A stretch of 64,000 nucleotides of DNA from JAFAGX01 sp963759875 (GCA_963759875.1 CAVXBB010000016.1:620001-684000), one strand, 5' to 3'; counted from the stretch's first letter, positions 24,709-33,488 are shown. Numbers and translations: made by a program. The notes: generated by a model from the letters alone, not told the origin.

Positions 24709-26310
24709 TTGCTTATGAGAAGCAAAATGCGGTCGGCAAAATGTCGAACAACGCCCTGGTTGTTCGCTGTCGTTATCATCGCGATGCTGCAAAATTCCCT
24801 CGCCGCCAATCCGCAGAACGTGCGGCAACCAGGCGTGGCAGGCAGCTTTTATCCGGCAGACCCGACAGCATTGGCAGCCATGATTGACGATATGCTGGCG
24901 CATGCGTCTCCGTCGCCCATCAATGACCCGATTCTCGCCGTGGTTGCGCCCCACGCTGGTTATCAGTACTCCGGTCCCGTGGCTGCTTACACATATGCCG
25001 CATTGAAGGGGCGAAAGTTTTCGCGCGTCGTTGTCATTGCACCTTCGCATTACGAGGCATTTGATTTCACCTCTGTCTTCGATGGCGATGCCTACGCGAC
25101 GCCCCTCGGGACGGTTCAAGTTGACAAGCTGTTTGCAAAACAGCTGGCCGAAATGAACCCAAGCATCCGGCTCTCCAGCCAAGGCCATGTTGTCACTTCA
25201 AAGGGCGCAGAGCATGCGCTTGAAGTGGAGTTGCCTTGGCTACAGCGCGTATTGGGAGACTTCCAACTCGTGCCCATCGTAATGGGAGACCAGAGCTATG
25301 AAAGCAGCCGTGCTTTGGGAGTGGCACTGGCCAAGCTAATCAAGACTAACGATACTCTCATTGTCGCCAGTTCCGACCTGTCACACTATCACCCATACGA
25401 CGACGCAGTAAAGATTGACCACAAAACACTGAACGCACTCCAAGCCTGGGATTATTTCAGTATGTCGCAGAATTTCGAGATGCGCGTCTGGGAAGCATGT
25501 GGTGGAGCGCCCATCGTTGCCGCAATGATTGCGGCTGAGCGCATGGGAGCGAATCAGGCGCTTGTGCTCAAATACGCCAATTCCGGCGACACTACAGGTG
25601 ATCATTCTCGTGTGGTTGGATACAGTGCAGTGGCTCTCGTGAAAACTCAAACCCCGAGTGCTGCGCAACGGCCATTCTCTCTAGCCCCTCACGAAAAAAC
25701 CCAACTACTCACTCTAGCTCGCAAATCGGTGGAGTACGCAGTTCGCACCAGGAAGCCGTACGAAACACCCGTGAGTGCCAGCGAATCGCTGAATGAAGAG
25801 CGTGGCGCGTTTGTAACTCTCAAAAAGTCAGGAGAATTGCGGGGATGTATTGGCTACTCCTCGGCTACTAAACCTCTCTATATTACGGTTCGAGACACTG
25901 CCACGCTGGCTGCGTTTCGCGATACTCGCTTTCAGCCGGTATCAGCTTCAGAGTTGCCACAACTCGAATATGAAATTTCCGTGCTCTCGCCATTGCGGCG
26001 TGTGCAGGACGTTCAGCAGATCAAAATCGGCCAGCACGGTCTACTCATGAAGAATGGCGATTACGAAGGCCTCATGCTTCCGCAAGTCGCAGTCGAAGAA
26101 AGATGGGATCGGCGAACATTCTTGGATGAAACCTGTGCGAAAGCAGGCATGCGAGCAGGTTGCTGGAAAGATGAGAATACCGACATCTTTATGTTCACCG
26201 CGGTGGTGTTCGGCGAGACGAAGCCGGAAGCGCTCGTGCCGGAGATGCCTTTGACCCAAGGCTTAGGCGGGCGGCCAGGAGCCCCGGCGCCAGGTTCACC
26301 GCCGCAGTGA
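24709..26310 (+). CDS. AmmeMemoRadiSam MEMO (AmrB) - AMMECR1 (AmrA) fusion with signal peptide
   Basis: A 533-residue fusion. Residues 1-31 are a basic then hydrophobic leader (alternative start Met5) that looks like a Sec signal. The MEMO domain covers about 37-312, with the metal-site-like residues His80 (VAPHAGYQYSG), His112 (APSHYEAF), His224 (SSDLSHYHPYDDA) and Cys262 (CGGAPI). The AMMECR1 domain covers about 325-505, with the LRGCIGY signature at 375-381. The last 20 residues are Gly/Pro-rich. MEMO and AMMECR1 have no settled bacterial function. It follows amrS closely, and its 3' end overlaps the convergent spermidine-synthase-like gene by 116 bases. Confidence 0.9.
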   Translation: MLMRSKMRSAKCRTTPWLFAVVIIAMLQNSLAANPQNVRQPGVAGSFYPADPTALAAMIDDMLAHASPSPINDPILAVVAPHAGYQYSGPVAAYTYAALKGRKFSRVVVIAPSHYEAFDFTSVFDGDAYATPLGTVQVDKLFAKQLAEMNPSIRLSSQGHVVTSKGAEHALEVELPWLQRVLGDFQLVPIVMGDQSYESSRALGVALAKLIKTNDTLIVASSDLSHYHPYDDAVKIDHKTLNALQAWDYFSMSQNFEMRVWEACGGAPIVAAMIAAERMGANQALVLKYANSGDTTGDHSRVVGYSAVALVKTQTPSAAQRPFSLAPHEKTQLLTLARKSVEYAVRTRKPYETPVSASESLNEERGAFVTLKKSGELRGCIGYSSATKPLYITVRDTATLAAFRDTRFQPVSASELPQLEYEISVLSPLRRVQDVQQIKIGQHGLLMKNGDYEGLMLPQVAVEERWDRRTFLDETCAKAGMRAGCWKDENTDIFMFTAVVFGETKPEALVPEMPLTQGLGGRPGAPAPGSPPQ

Positions 26311-28561
26311 GCCAAGCTATTTTCCAGAAACCGAAAACGGGGATAAGATAACTGCTCAACAGAAGCGCTCCGGCACATCCACCCAACAGGTCGATGGCGT
26401 AAAGCGCACCCAGACCCGGTTCGCTATCGCGAAGGTAAATTTCCGTTGCTACAGGAAATTGATAGCCACCCAACATTCCAGCTAGGCCCGCCAGCGCAGG
26501 AAAAACGAACTGCGCGGCCAACAGCGTCGCAGAACTTCTTGAGAGCAGGCTAACCAGACACATCAGCGCAGGTGCCGAAGCTGCGAGGATGAACTGAGTC
26601 GTGGTCATCATACGGAATGGTGGATCATCGCTGGAGCGGACACGACGAATGCCTAGCCAACTCCCGAACGAGATGCCAGCCATCAACATGGCGATGAGAA
26701 TAGCAAGCTGGTGGTAGACGTAGCCGTAGATGGACTGGAACGCCAGTAGGAGAAAAATCTGCAACGCCATTAGCGTGAAGCCGGTCGCAGCCACACAATA
26801 CGCCGCGGAAGCACGAGCGCGTGTCTCCCGCCTTGGTAAACACGCCGTCAACGCCGCAATCAATAAGAGCATTGTGAAAGCACTCTCGCTGATAGACATG
26901 AAACCGATTCGCGCTGCGTCCCGGAACCAGTTCGAATATCCGAACCTGAATTGAGAGCTCCACAACACAATATCGAAGTAATAGGCAATCGGCTCGAAGT
27001 CGCGATTGATTGGCGTCGAAGGCAAAGGCTGTAACAACTCACGAAGCTGCGCCATGCGGTCGGGCATCATACGAAATGGAATGAAGTATTCCCGAACGTA
27101 CCGGGTCTGCAGGCTTCGCTCCCGTAATCTTGAAATCAGGGTTTGCGGATCATCGGTTAGGACGTTAGCCTGCTTGGCTGCAAACAAATGGATGGTCTCG
27201 CCCGGAATGCTGACGACATCGGGAAATACCTGGCGCAAGGTGAGGTGAATGCAGCGCAGAAACTCTGCCAGATTAGGGCTGATGTAATCCTCAGACGAAC
27301 GCAACTGCAAGGCCAGCACACCTTCGGAAGCGAGATGATCGCGCGCGGAACCAAAGAACTCGACCGTGTAAAACCGGTTTAACTGTGCCGTCTGCGGGTC
27401 GGGAAGATCAACAATGATCACGTCGAACTTGTCTCCGGTCGTTTTGAGATACCGCCGGCCATCGGTGTAGTGGATGTGCACCCGAGGCTCTGAACTCAAA
27501 GCAGCAGACTGCACCGGAAAGAACTGTTGCGCGACTTTAATGAGTGCCGGGTCAAGCTCAACGTAGTCGAGCCGCTGCAGCGTCGGGTGTTTCAGCGCTT
27601 GCGCAATACTGCCGTTCACTCCTCCGCCAATGAGCAGAATCTGCCTGGGCGCAGGATGCTCCAACAGGGCATACTGAACCGCTTCTTCTGCAACCGCTTC
27701 GTCCGGCGCGCTGGCAAGCATCACGCCATTGTCGTAGATGCTGCGGATGTTGCGGGTTTCAGTCACCGCCAAGTTGCCGTAAATCGAGTCGCGGGATTCC
27801 AACACGTGGAAGCCTCGCCACAAGCGCTGCTGCGCAGATCTGTTGAGAGACGGCGCAGTATATGTCAGAAGGAGCGGAATCGCGAAAACCGCGGCTACTA
27901 GGATCACGGCCACAATCAGTTTGCGGCTCATCCAAAACAACAAGATGGCAGCCATGCACAGATTCAGGAGCGCGACTAGGGTCGCGATCTGGAAGGACTC
28001 AAGAAACCGCAGCAGCACGATGCTGGCCAGGATTCCTCCGAAGGCCGAACCGGCAGCTTCCAGCAGATAAGCCGAACTGATTGCGACACGGTTTGAGATG
28101 GCACATTCTTCTTGGTACATGCGGGCTGCGACGACGAAAAGGCCACCGGAGAGAAGGCAAAACGCACACAAACACACGAAGCATGTGAGCAGCATCGGTA
28201 CCGGACCAACTAATTCGCCCGGCACTGTCTGAAAAAAAGCTCTAGAGGCACGCAGCATCCAGATCGTCGGCAGCAAGCTTATGCCGAGCAGGCATTCGAC
28301 CACGCCGGCCGTTGTTCGAGCTTCGCTTTGGCCGCGTACAAAGCGGCTAGCCAGGCTGCTTCCGACGGCAGTCCACAAAAGCCAAACGGCGAGCATGATT
28401 CCCAGCGAAATCTCATTTCCATTGAAGACGACGATGAGCTCCCGCATTAGCACGATCTGGCCGATGACCGCGCTGAAACCGACCAGGCCCAGAGCTGCTC
28501 TTACGGCAGTCGTGGGCCGATGGGCACACGGTGCTGTGACACACTGCATAGGCGTCGCCAT
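26195..28561 (-). CDS. Membrane-embedded spermidine-synthase-like protein
   Basis: A 788-residue protein with three parts. About eight membrane segments fill 20-245. A soluble aminopropyltransferase/methyltransferase-like Rossmann domain lies at about 260-480 (ILLIGGGVNG, RLDYVELDPALIKVA, VIIVDLPDPQTAQLNRFYTVEFF). Another six or seven membrane segments fill 555-775. This resembles the fused MFS/SpeE proteins annotated as spermidine synthases. Whether it makes polyamines is uncertain. It is divergent from the second DUF362 gene (25 bases apart) and convergent with the MEMO fusion, so it lies physically inside the AmmeMemoRadiSam locus. Confidence 0.83.
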   Translation of the reverse strand: MATPMQCVTAPCAHRPTTAVRAALGLVGFSAVIGQIVLMRELIVVFNGNEISLGIMLAVWLLWTAVGSSLASRFVRGQSEARTTAGVVECLLGISLLPTIWMLRASRAFFQTVPGELVGPVPMLLTCFVCLCAFCLLSGGLFVVAARMYQEECAISNRVAISSAYLLEAAGSAFGGILASIVLLRFLESFQIATLVALLNLCMAAILLFWMSRKLIVAVILVAAVFAIPLLLTYTAPSLNRSAQQRLWRGFHVLESRDSIYGNLAVTETRNIRSIYDNGVMLASAPDEAVAEEAVQYALLEHPAPRQILLIGGGVNGSIAQALKHPTLQRLDYVELDPALIKVAQQFFPVQSAALSSEPRVHIHYTDGRRYLKTTGDKFDVIIVDLPDPQTAQLNRFYTVEFFGSARDHLASEGVLALQLRSSEDYISPNLAEFLRCIHLTLRQVFPDVVSIPGETIHLFAAKQANVLTDDPQTLISRLRERSLQTRYVREYFIPFRMMPDRMAQLRELLQPLPSTPINRDFEPIAYYFDIVLWSSQFRFGYSNWFRDAARIGFMSISESAFTMLLLIAALTACLPRRETRARASAAYCVAATGFTLMALQIFLLLAFQSIYGYVYHQLAILIAMLMAGISFGSWLGIRRVRSSDDPPFRMMTTTQFILAASAPALMCLVSLLSRSSATLLAAQFVFPALAGLAGMLGGYQFPVATEIYLRDSEPGLGALYAIDLLGGCAGALLLSSYLIPVFGFWKIAWLTAAVNLAPGLLAARLSLGSKASPARALPASSRRTPPR

Positions 28562-28586
28562 CAGGCAAAATTAGAATTTAGTTGCC

Positions 28587-29600
28587 GTGCAAAAGCAAAG
28601 TCAGCACGCGACTATGCCGTCCGCTGATGCGCCTCTCAACCGCCGCGAGGCGCTGCTCAAATTGCTCAGGTTGGGCGGTGTAGCGACCGGAACTGTTGGC
28701 GTGGGCTTGTGGCTCAGCGAACGCAGTGAGCGTCCTCACTCTGCGCTGGCAAGGAACCTGAAGCGCAGTCACACGGTGATTGCTGATCCTGCGCTCCCTG
28801 AGATGACGGTCATCCAGGGAGACGATCCCCAGCAACTGGCGCGGCATGCGATTGAAGAGCTGGGCGGCATCAGGCGCTTTGTCTCTCGTGCCGACATCGT
28901 ACTCGTGAAACCCAATATCGGCTGGGACCGTACCCCAGAACAAGCAGCCAATACCAATCCGCTAGTCGTCGCAGAAATTGTTCGGCAGTGCTGGAATGCC
29001 GGTGCAAGAAAAGTCATTGTGACCGATGTCAGCTGTAACGAGCCGCGCCGGTGTTTCCAGAGATCAGGCATTGCCGACGCAGCGCAGCGCGAAGGAGCAG
29101 AAATCATCCTGCCGGATCTCGCCAGGTTCAAGGATGTGGATCTGCAAGGCGAAGTTCTCCGCGAATGGCCGGTTTTCGAACCCTTTCTGAATGCCGATAA
29201 AATCATCAACGTCCCCATCGCCAAGCACCACAGCCTGACTGGTACCACTCTCGGCATGAAGAACTGGTATGGCATCCTGGGAGGCCCGCGCCATCAACTG
29301 CATCAGAAGATCAACGAAAGCCTTGTCGACTTGGCAGATTTTATGCGCCCCACTCTGACCGTCATCGATTCTTACCGGGTCCTTATACGGAACGGACCCA
29401 CAGGAGGCAATCTCGAAGACGTTGTGCTGAAGAAGACGCTGATTGCCGGAACCGATCCTGTAGCGCTCGACGCTTACGTGGCAAAAGCCTACTGGAACTT
29501 AGAAGTTTCAGCTCTGCCTTATCTCCAAATGGCGAACCAGCGTGGCCTGGGAACATATGACTTCGAAAAGATCCGCACCCGAGTAAAAGAGCTTTCTTAA
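28587..29600 (+). CDS. DUF362-domain protein with twin-arginine-like leader (second copy)
   Basis: A 337-residue protein starting at GTG 28587. The leader has NRREALLKLLRLGGVATGTV, a twin-arginine-like motif with a hydrophobic stretch. DUF362 blocks follow: ADIVLVKPNIGWDRTPEQAA, NVPIAKHHSLTGTTLGMKNWYGILGG, and AGTDPVALDAYVAKAYW near the C-terminus. Residues 43-50 (LSERSERP) are encoded by a repeat-like DNA block (see 28713-28733). It is divergent from the spermidine-synthase-like gene with only 25 bases between starts. Function unknown; it is paralogous in domain to the first copy but clearly divergent from it. Confidence 0.85.
   Translation: MQKQSQHATMPSADAPLNRREALLKLLRLGGVATGTVGVGLWLSERSERPHSALARNLKRSHTVIADPALPEMTVIQGDDPQQLARHAIEELGGIRRFVSRADIVLVKPNIGWDRTPEQAANTNPLVVAEIVRQCWNAGARKVIVTDVSCNEPRRCFQRSGIADAAQREGAEIILPDLARFKDVDLQGEVLREWPVFEPFLNADKIINVPIAKHHSLTGTTLGMKNWYGILGGPRHQLHQKINESLVDLADFMRPTLTVIDSYRVLIRNGPTGGNLEDVVLKKTLIAGTDPVALDAYVAKAYWNLEVSALPYLQMANQRGLGTYDFEKIRTRVKELS
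28713..28733. repeat. Repeat-like block inside the second DUF362 gene
   Basis: The block ctcagcgaacgcagtgagcg encodes LSERSER just after the leader. It resembles the interspersed repeat at 13026-13058 in sequence and in the peptide it would encode. It lies in a region where homologues of Tat leaders are usually variable. Confidence 0.3.
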
Positions 29601-29733
29601 CGTCATCAGGCCTTTAGCAAAAGATAGGGGGCAGGGATGAATTCAAAGCCGACTTCTTGAAGGCTTTGTCGCGAAGCACCCATCACACACATATGCTTGG
29701 GGGCTGGCAGTGACGTAGTCGGAAAATCAACCT

Positions 29734-31113
29734 GTGCTGACAGAACGGGCAGAATTCGTCGTCATTGTTCTCGGCACGATCTTTCTGTTTACCGGAGTTG
29801 CCGCCTGCTGTGTTGCGGTGGTTCGTCGCGGCAACACTGGGCGGATTCTGGCATGGTTTGGCATCTTCAGCGCATTGTGGGGCGTCCGACTGTTTGCCGG
29901 GATGCCGACCCCATTTAGGCTGCTGGTTGAACCGTACGCTTCGCAACTGGTATGGATCATCATCTATGTGATCCCCATCCCGGCGCTCTTCTTTTGGGCG
30001 GAGCTAAGCTTGGGGACGCTGCGCCGGTTTTTGCAGTTCATGATGTTTCTGGCATTCGGCATTGCTCTGGCCGGCATCACCACCCTCTTTCTGCATAAAC
30101 CTCCCGAGCGATTCATGCCCTACTACCATGTGCTGGTGATCTGCGGACTTCTTGTCATGGCGGTAGCGAATGTTGTTTCACGCATCGGGAGGAAGTACTT
30201 GGTAATCCAAAGCCGGGTTTCGGCGATTGGTACGTTGATTATGGCGGCTGCATCTATTCAAGAAAACACGAGGGCATTGCTCAACTTCCGCCAGTATCCC
30301 CTCTTCGAGCCGGTCGCGTTTGCGCTGTTTGTGTTCTCGCAGGGGTGGGTCGCAGCCGAGAAGGTCTTTGCTGACGAACGCCGCCTGCTCTCCATCGAAG
30401 ACGAACTCGCTATCGCCCGTGAGATACAGGCTTCAATCCTGCCCAGTGGCATCCCCGAAGTTAGGCACCTGCGGATCAGCGCGGCGTATCTTCCGATGAC
30501 TGCCGTAGCAGGAGATTTTTACTGGTTCATCGCCGTCGATCCTTACCGCGCTGGTTTTTTGGTCGCCGATGTTTCTGGGCATGGTGTTCCGGCAGCCCTC
30601 ATTGCCTCCATGATTAAGGTTGCAATGCAGTCGGTGGTGCCCTGCGTGAATGCTCCAAGATCAGTGCTGCGCGGTTTGGAACGCGCCTTGTCCGGGCAAC
30701 ACCGTGGTCAGTTCGTCTCCGCAGCGTACTTATGGCTCGACACTGAGAACCGCAAGGCGCTGTACTCGGCTGCCGGACATCCGCCGCTGCTGCGCTGGAG
30801 CCAAGGCAAGCTGGAGAGGATAGAGAGCAACGGCCTTATCTTTGGAGTGGTCTCGGATTGCGACTATCCGGTTCGTGAGATTTCAATCGCAGCGGGTGAT
30901 CGCTTCCTTCTCTACACAGACGGCTTGATTGAGCCGGAAAACAGCAACAGCGAGTCGTTTGGCGACCGCAGATTGGAAGAAGTAGTTCGCGACAATCAGT
31001 TGCGCCCGGTTTCTGTGCTATCCGACCGCTTGCTTTCCGAACTACGGCACTGGCAGCCTGCGTCCGCAGCCCAGCAAGACGACATAACTCTTATCGTCAT
31101 CGACGTGCTTTAG
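29734..31113 (+). CDS. SpoIIE/PP2C-type serine phosphatase with membrane N-domain
   Basis: A 459-residue protein starting at GTG 29734. The N-terminal half (1-215) contains about six or seven membrane segments. The C-terminal half (225-459) is a PP2C/SpoIIE domain with Asp residues in VAGDFYWF, FLVADVSGHGVPAALIASM, and YTDGLIEPEN. It probably dephosphorylates an anti-anti-sigma-type protein in response to a membrane signal, but no STAS or anti-sigma partner is adjacent. It converges with kdpA. Confidence 0.88.
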   Translation: MLTERAEFVVIVLGTIFLFTGVAACCVAVVRRGNTGRILAWFGIFSALWGVRLFAGMPTPFRLLVEPYASQLVWIIIYVIPIPALFFWAELSLGTLRRFLQFMMFLAFGIALAGITTLFLHKPPERFMPYYHVLVICGLLVMAVANVVSRIGRKYLVIQSRVSAIGTLIMAAASIQENTRALLNFRQYPLFEPVAFALFVFSQGWVAAEKVFADERRLLSIEDELAIAREIQASILPSGIPEVRHLRISAAYLPMTAVAGDFYWFIAVDPYRAGFLVADVSGHGVPAALIASMIKVAMQSVVPCVNAPRSVLRGLERALSGQHRGQFVSAAYLWLDTENRKALYSAAGHPPLLRWSQGKLERIESNGLIFGVVSDCDYPVREISIAAGDRFLLYTDGLIEPENSNSESFGDRRLEEVVRDNQLRPVSVLSDRLLSELRHWQPASAAQQDDITLIVIDVL

Positions 31114-31204
31114 AGCAATTCTCGCATTTTGCTTAGCAGTTCGCCTCAGAAGGTATACCGGGCGAGCCAGCCTCGTGCGAGAACCCGGCTATTGAAAAAA
31201 ACAT

Positions 31205-31233
31205 GTTGCGGGTGCTGTGGCGCAACCCTTTTT
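31205..31233 (+). terminator. Probable Rho-independent terminator
   Basis: GTTGCG (31205-31210) pairs with CGCAAC (31221-31226) across a 10-base loop and is followed by a CC and a run of five T. It lies 90 bases after the phosphatase stop and before the convergent kdpA. Confidence 0.4.
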
Positions 31234-31282
31234 GACCAGCGAAGGAATGCCTGGTGCGTATCGAACAATCTTTTCAAAATCT

Positions 31283-33082
31283 TCATGAAAACTTAAGCAG
31301 CTGTTCCAGCACGGGGCCGAGGGCTAGAGCAGGGAAAAAGCTGAGGCCCATAACGATGAGCGCGGTAGCAACCAGCAGCACAGCAAAGATGAAACTATCC
31401 GTGCGCACCGAGCCGATTGTCATGGGGCGTCGGATTTGACCCGCAAAAAGTCCAGCAAGGCAAAGGGCGGGAATGGCAAGTCCAAAACGGCCAATTATCA
31501 TGGCTATGGCTGTAGTCAGGTTATAAAAAATTGTATTTGTACCGAGACCGCCGAAACTCTGGCCGTTGTTCGCCATGCAAGAAGCGTACGCAAATAATAC
31601 CTCGGTAAATCCGTGCGGCCCGGAATTGGTTGTCAGGCCTGACAGCCCTGACTTCGTGGCAATCGAAATTGCGGTCAAGGGCAAAATAGCGATTGGCGTC
31701 GCCAGTGCAAAAAGTGTGATCATCTTGGCTTCTGGCGGGCCAATCCGTTTGCCAAGATATTCCGGGCTTCTCCCTACCATAAGGCCTGCCAGTAACAGCC
31801 CTACCAGCGCGATCACAATGATGCTGTATATTCCAGTGCCCAGGCCACCGAAAACAATCTCTCCCAATAACATGTTGACCAGCGGCACGGTCCCGCCGAG
31901 CGGTGTGTAACTGTCGTGCATGGAGTTGTACGACCCGGTTGCACCGTTCGACGTAACGACTGCGGTCAGTGCCGACTGGGTAATCCCAAACCGTACCTCC
32001 TTGCCTTCCATGTTGCCGCCGGACTGCATCGAAGTCCGTTCTTCGGATACTCCCAGGCGTGCAAGATTCGGATTGCCGCTCTGTTCCTTCCAACTGCACA
32101 GGAACAGTGCAGCGACAAACAGAAAAGCCATGACTCCATACAAACACCAGCCTTGCCGCGTGTCCCCGATCATGCGGCCAAATGTATAGGTAAACGCCGC
32201 TGGAAGCATCATGATGGCGAGCATCCCGATAAAGTTCGACAGCGGCGTTGGATTTTCGAACGGATGAGCGCCATTGGCATTGAAGAATCCGCCGCCTTTG
32301 GTACCCAGATTTTTGATGATCTCCAGCGCCGCAACCGGACCTTGCACGATAGTCTGCGTGCGGACTGTTTCCACTATCGTTTTTCCGTCCGGACCGATAG
32401 CTGGCTTTCCGTCGGGGCCGGTCTTAGGCACCTGCTGCGCTTCGAGCAACCTGGCTTGGGTATAGGGGCGGAAATTCATTGGGACACCCTGCCACACAAG
32501 CAAGAGAGCGCCGATCAGCGAGAGTGGCAGCAGGACCCACAAAACGGACCGCACCATATCAACCCAGAAGTTCCCCAATTTGTCGGTCTCTTGCCTGGCG
32601 AAGCCGCGAATAAAGGCAATCCCTACAGCCAAGCCAGAGGCGCCTGCCAGAAAATTCTGTACGGTCAGTCCGGCCAACTGGCTGAAGTAACTCATCGTTG
32701 TCTCGCCCGCATAGGCCTGCCACGTCGTAGTGGTTGCGAAACTGATGGCCGTGTTCATGCTCAAGTCCGGTGTCATTGGTGTGGTCATATATGCGCCATA
32801 GAACCAGGGAAAAAGGCGCTGCAGGCGAAGAATGGAATAGAGGACGAGGGTGCCGATGAATCCGAATAAGACGAAGCAGGACGCGTACTCTTTCCAGTCC
32901 ATTTCATGAGCTCGGTTGACCCGTGCCAGACGATAGAGAAGACTTTCGAGAGGCAGCATCACGGGATCGAGAAACGTCTTCTGACCCTGGAAGACTCGCG
33001 CCATATACGCGCCTACGGGTCGCACGAGAACTGTAACAATGAGGAGAAAGACCCCGAACTGCAGCCACATTTGAGCGCTCAT
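31283..33082 (-). CDS. kdpA: K+-transporting ATPase subunit KdpA, isolated
   Basis: A 599-residue integral membrane protein of normal KdpA length. It carries the KdpA selectivity-filter regions (TTTTWQAYAGE near 114; GTKGGGFFNANGAHPFENP near 278; MANNGQSFGG near 510) and the family N- and C-termini. In KdpFABC it is the potassium-conducting subunit and needs the P-type ATPase KdpB. No kdpB or kdpC follows it in the window: 31283 is followed by a convergent phosphatase. Upstream lies a remnant of a TonB receptor rather than kdpF. It may be the survivor of a rearranged operon, or kdpB and kdpC are elsewhere. Confidence 0.92.
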   Translation of the reverse strand: MSAQMWLQFGVFLLIVTVLVRPVGAYMARVFQGQKTFLDPVMLPLESLLYRLARVNRAHEMDWKEYASCFVLFGFIGTLVLYSILRLQRLFPWFYGAYMTTPMTPDLSMNTAISFATTTTWQAYAGETTMSYFSQLAGLTVQNFLAGASGLAVGIAFIRGFARQETDKLGNFWVDMVRSVLWVLLPLSLIGALLLVWQGVPMNFRPYTQARLLEAQQVPKTGPDGKPAIGPDGKTIVETVRTQTIVQGPVAALEIIKNLGTKGGGFFNANGAHPFENPTPLSNFIGMLAIMMLPAAFTYTFGRMIGDTRQGWCLYGVMAFLFVAALFLCSWKEQSGNPNLARLGVSEERTSMQSGGNMEGKEVRFGITQSALTAVVTSNGATGSYNSMHDSYTPLGGTVPLVNMLLGEIVFGGLGTGIYSIIVIALVGLLLAGLMVGRSPEYLGKRIGPPEAKMITLFALATPIAILPLTAISIATKSGLSGLTTNSGPHGFTEVLFAYASCMANNGQSFGGLGTNTIFYNLTTAIAMIIGRFGLAIPALCLAGLFAGQIRRPMTIGSVRTDSFIFAVLLVATALIVMGLSFFPALALGPVLEQLLKFS

Positions 33083-33085
33083 TGT

Positions 33086-33290
33086 CTAAAAGTCCAAACG
33101 CAGTGCGACTTGTCCGTTGCAGTTATCAGCGTTTCCGCTCTATACCGATTTGAGTACACCGAAGGTTCGTCGGCTGCCGACATTCGTTGCCAGTGGCCCG
33201 AAATTCGGATGCTTCAAAATATTTGTGAAAGGTCGCTTTCCAACCCCTAATTTTACGCGCTCGCGGATTGGAAACCGTCGCGATTCTGGC
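33086..33290 (-). pseudogene. 3' remnant of a TonB-dependent receptor next to kdpA
   Basis: Minus-strand translation reads FPIRERVKL, then FTNILKHPNFGPLATNVG, then, after a stop and frame change, GQVALRLDF and a stop. The intact receptor at 34228-37602 ends with the equivalent FTNVLNHTNYAPPATNI and GQLALRLDF. So this is the last ~65 codons of a second, decayed receptor. Its stop lies only 4 bases upstream of the kdpA start codon, a likely recombination scar. Confidence 0.7.
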
Positions 33291-33488
33291 ATGAAGAAGC
33301 AAGAAACAACCAGGTCACCGAAAGAGGTCGCACAAATTTGTCGGCCCATAACTTCTCGTAACCACGCAGGCCAGGTTATCCGAAGCTCAGAGGCTGCTGC
33401 TTTCTTAGAGGTTGTCAGAGGTCTGTGTTCTTTTATTACGCACTTTCTGAACCGTTCGGAGAGGCAATAACCGCGAGGGCATTTACTC
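33291..33488 (-). other. Region between remnant and secreted protein gene
   Basis: About 200 bases with no gene I can support. The minus-strand open frame continuing upstream of the TonB remnant loses similarity here. Confidence 0.3.

Noticed and set aside
31140..31200. Possible tRNA-like fold between the phosphatase and kdpA genes
   Set aside because: Only short stem arms pair; no anticodon arm or T loop can be found.
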